This document shows positions 61,993 to 64,000 of a stretch of DNA of 64,000 nt, piece by piece. The notes below the pieces were generated by a model. That model saw only the letters and a program-made list of their open reading frames with translations, did not search any database and had not been told where the DNA came from. Positions within the stretch are counted from its first letter, which is position 1; each line of letters starts with the position of its first letter. The DNA lies in the NCBI GenBank assembly GCA_019636515.1, contig JAHBXI010000004.1, positions 62,001-126,000 on the forward strand, in the 5' to 3' direction. The position numbers and the translations under genes are program-made. The stretch comes from Phycisphaeraceae bacterium. GTDB lineage: Bacteria > Planctomycetota > Phycisphaerae > Phycisphaerales > UBA1924.

Positions 61993-64000
61993 TTGCAGAA
62001 CTTTCAGGACAAAGTCTCGTTCATCTGGTCCGTGGCTGATCTGCTGCGCGGCGACTACTCCCAAGCCGACTACGAGAAGGTGATCCTCCCCTTCACAGTG
62101 CTGCGGAGACTCGACTGTGTGTTGAAGAAGACAAAGACCGCCGTGCTCGCCAAGGTGAAAACACTTCCCAAGAAGGCAGACGACGAGATGCGGGAGGAAC
62201 TGCTCAACCGCGCTGCCGGGCAGAAGTTCCACAACCTCAGCAAGTTCACATTCGAAAGCCTCAAGGACGACCCGGACCAGATCGCCGCGAACCTGCACAA
62301 CTACGTCGCCGGGTTCTCAAAGACCCTTCGCGACGTGTTCCTTGAACGCTTCGAGATCGACAACCAGATCGATCGGCTCGACAAGGCCGACATCCTCTAC
62401 CTTGTCGTCAAGAAGTTCTGCGACATCGACCTGCATCCCGACACGGTCAGCAACCTCCAGATGGGCTACATCTTCGAGGAACTGATCCGCAAGTTCAAAG
62501 AACAGACGAACGAAGCCGCCGGTCACCACTTCACGCCGCGCGAAGTCATCCGACTCATGGTGAACCTGCTCTTCGGCGAGGACCGCGATGCGCTCACGAA
62601 GAAGGGCGTCATCCGCACGCTCTACGACCCCGCCTGCGGCACCGGCGGCATGTTGACCGTGGGCGAGGAATATCTTCGCGAACTCAACCCCGGCGGGATG
62701 CTCAAGACCTTCGGGCAGGAACTCAACCCCGAGACCTTCGCCGTCGCGATCTCCGACACGCTCATCAAGGGCCACGACGCCAGCCAGATCGTCTACGGCA
62801 ACTCGTTCACCGAAGACGGCTTCCCCGGCACCAAGTTCGACTACATGCTCGCCAACCCGCCTTTCGGCGTGGAGTGGAAGAAGTACGCCGACCCGATCAT
62901 CAAAGAGCATGAGGAACTCGGCATGTCAGGCCGCTTTGGGCCGGGCCTGCCGCGAATCAGTGACGGCTCGCTGCTGTTCCTGATGCACATGGTCTCGAAG
63001 ATGAAGTCGCTGCGCCCGAAAGAACCGGAGAAGGGCGGCAGCCGTCTTGCCATCGTCTTCAACGGCTCACCGCTGTTCAGCGGCGCGGCAGGCTCGGGCG
63101 AGAGCGAAGTGCGCCGCTGGCTCATCGAGAACGACTGGCTCGAAGCCATCATCGGCCTGCCCGACCAACTCTTCTACAACACGGGCATCAGCACGTACAT
63201 CTGGATCGTCACCAACCGCAAAGCCCCCGAGCGGCGTGGCAAGGTGCAGTTGGTCGATGCGTCGTCGCTGTTCGTCAAGATGCGCAGGAGTTTGGGCAAC
63301 AAGCGCAACGAGATCGGCGACGGCAAGAACGGCAAGCCCGACCAGATCGCCGAGATCACGCGGCTCTACGGCGACTTCATCGACGCCGCCAAGTCGAACA
63401 AGCACGTCAAGGTCTTCAACAACGAGGACTTCGGCTACTGGCGCATCACCGTTGAACGCCCGCTGCGCCTGAACTTCTGCGCGAGTGAAGACCGCATCGA
63501 GCGATTGAAGGCGGCGACACCGTTCACGAATCTTGCAAAGAGCAAGAAGAAGGGCAAGGAAGGGCTGCGTGACATCGAGGAAGGGCAGCAACTCCAAGAG
63601 GCGATTCTCGCCGCGCTCGCGGGGTTGGGCACCGTCAGCGAAAGGCAGCGTGAGCCGTTCGTCGCGAAGTTGAAGGCGGCGTTCAAGGCGAAAAACATCA
63701 AAGTGCCCGCCGCCCTGCTCGCGAACATCGTCGCGTGTCTCGGCGAGCGTGATGAGACGGCGGACATCTGCCGCGACAGCGACGGCAACCCCGAGCCGGA
63801 TGCTGATCTGCGCGACTACGAGAATGTGCCGCTCACCGACGACATCGACGACTACTTCAAGCGTGAAGTGCTGCCGCACGTGCCGGATGCGTGGATCGAC
63901 CGCGACAAGACCAAGAAGGGATATGAGATTCCGTTCACGCGGCACTTTTACGAGTTCACGCCGCTGCGCCCGCTCGATGTGATTGAAAAAGAGATCGCTG
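61993..64000 (+). CDS. hsdM: Type I restriction-modification N6-adenine methyltransferase subunit HsdM (partial)
   Basis: An open frame of at least 669 codons, cut by the window edge, with no stop. It begins NFQDKVSFIWSVADLLRGDY, a common HsdM start, then VILPFTVLRRLDCVL. The methyltransferase motifs are DPACGTGGM (Asp212) and NPPFG (Asn288). The start is taken as TTG 61993, preceded by GAGGG; an ATG at 61885 in the same frame is the other choice. With HsdS and HsdR, HsdM would modify or cut unmethylated foreign DNA. Those genes are not in view. Confidence 0.9.
   Translation, partial: MQNFQDKVSFIWSVADLLRGDYSQADYEKVILPFTVLRRLDCVLKKTKTAVLAKVKTLPKKADDEMREELLNRAAGQKFHNLSKFTFESLKDDPDQIAANLHNYVAGFSKTLRDVFLERFEIDNQIDRLDKADILYLVVKKFCDIDLHPDTVSNLQMGYIFEELIRKFKEQTNEAAGHHFTPREVIRLMVNLLFGEDRDALTKKGVIRTLYDPACGTGGMLTVGEEYLRELNPGGMLKTFGQELNPETFAVAISDTLIKGHDASQIVYGNSFTEDGFPGTKFDYMLANPPFGVEWKKYADPIIKEHEELGMSGRFGPGLPRISDGSLLFLMHMVSKMKSLRPKEPEKGGSRLAIVFNGSPLFSGAAGSGESEVRRWLIENDWLEAIIGLPDQLFYNTGISTYIWIVTNRKAPERRGKVQLVDASSLFVKMRRSLGNKRNEIGDGKNGKPDQIAEITRLYGDFIDAAKSNKHVKVFNNEDFGYWRITVERPLRLNFCASEDRIERLKAATPFTNLAKSKKKGKEGLRDIEEGQQLQEAILAALAGLGTVSERQREPFVAKLKAAFKAKNIKVPAALLANIVACLGERDETADICRDSDGNPEPDADLRDYENVPLTDDIDDYFKREVLPHVPDAWIDRDKTKKGYEIPFTRHFYEFTPLRPLDVIEKEIA

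Noticed and set aside
1-64000. tRNA or rRNA genes, riboswitches and complete insertion sequences
   Set aside because: No cloverleaf, rRNA signature, cobalamin or other riboswitch core, or transposase was seen by eye. A covariance-model search could overturn this.

Overview
GC-rich, densely coded bacterial chromosome segment, most likely from a planctomycete of the Phycisphaerae type. This assignment is an inference from gene content: a prepilin with an H-X9-DG motif, an exported protein with a PEP-CTERM-like tail, MauE/DoxX and zinc-ribbon membrane proteins, a family-3 (eukaryote-type) glycogen synthase, two tandem clpP genes, and frequent GTG/TTG starts. No rRNA, tRNA, CRISPR array or complete insertion sequence was recognised.

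Layout. 0-10 kb: membrane protein, CHAD protein, hppD, a zinc-ribbon membrane protein, a family-2 glycosyltransferase, a large exported zinc metalloprotease, arfB, an outer-membrane-like protein and an HU-type protein. 10-24 kb: lipoprotein, ubiX-like gene, mutS, a Tat-exported glycosylasparaginase-like hydrolase, queF, TPR proteins, nfo, a HEAT-like exported protein, and trpB without trpA. 24-33 kb: an ABC exporter pair (GTGA overlap), an exported M28 peptidase, a saccharopine-dehydrogenase-like protein, yidC and a metallophosphoesterase. 33.7-35.1 kb: tandem clpP genes, the second with Asn in place of the triad Asp. 35-38.2 kb: a minus-strand cluster of an anchored exported protein, a 10-Cys secreted protein, a MauE/DoxX protein and a pseudopilin. 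39-47 kb: DegT aminotransferase, dnaA with DnaA-box-like sites upstream, a GNAT protein, rpmA with a clear terminator, a class IV aminotransferase, and a PEP-CTERM-like protein with possible thioester residues. 47.7-58.2 kb: GT3 glycogen synthase overlapping rnhA, a short TPR protein, a roughly 0.9-kb stretch with no convincing gene, a second prepilin, a BtuF-like protein, and the type II secretion genes gspD and gspE.

About 50 bases after gspE the character changes. From 58.2 kb to the window end the DNA looks less GC-rich and holds a small ORF resembling the tail of a planctomycete recombinase, unknown genes, short tandem repeats, a possible HhH-GPD-like protein, and a type I restriction-modification methyltransferase subunit (hsdM) that runs off the right edge. 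I read this as an acquired defence-type island inserted beside the secretion genes.

Functional links: gspD/gspE and the two pilin-like proteins belong to type IV pilus/type II secretion biology. mutS, nfo, rnhA and dnaA serve DNA maintenance. yidC, the PEP-CTERM-like protein and the metalloprotease reflect a large exported proteome. The pseudopilin-MauE-Cys-rich cluster and the island are the least explained parts.
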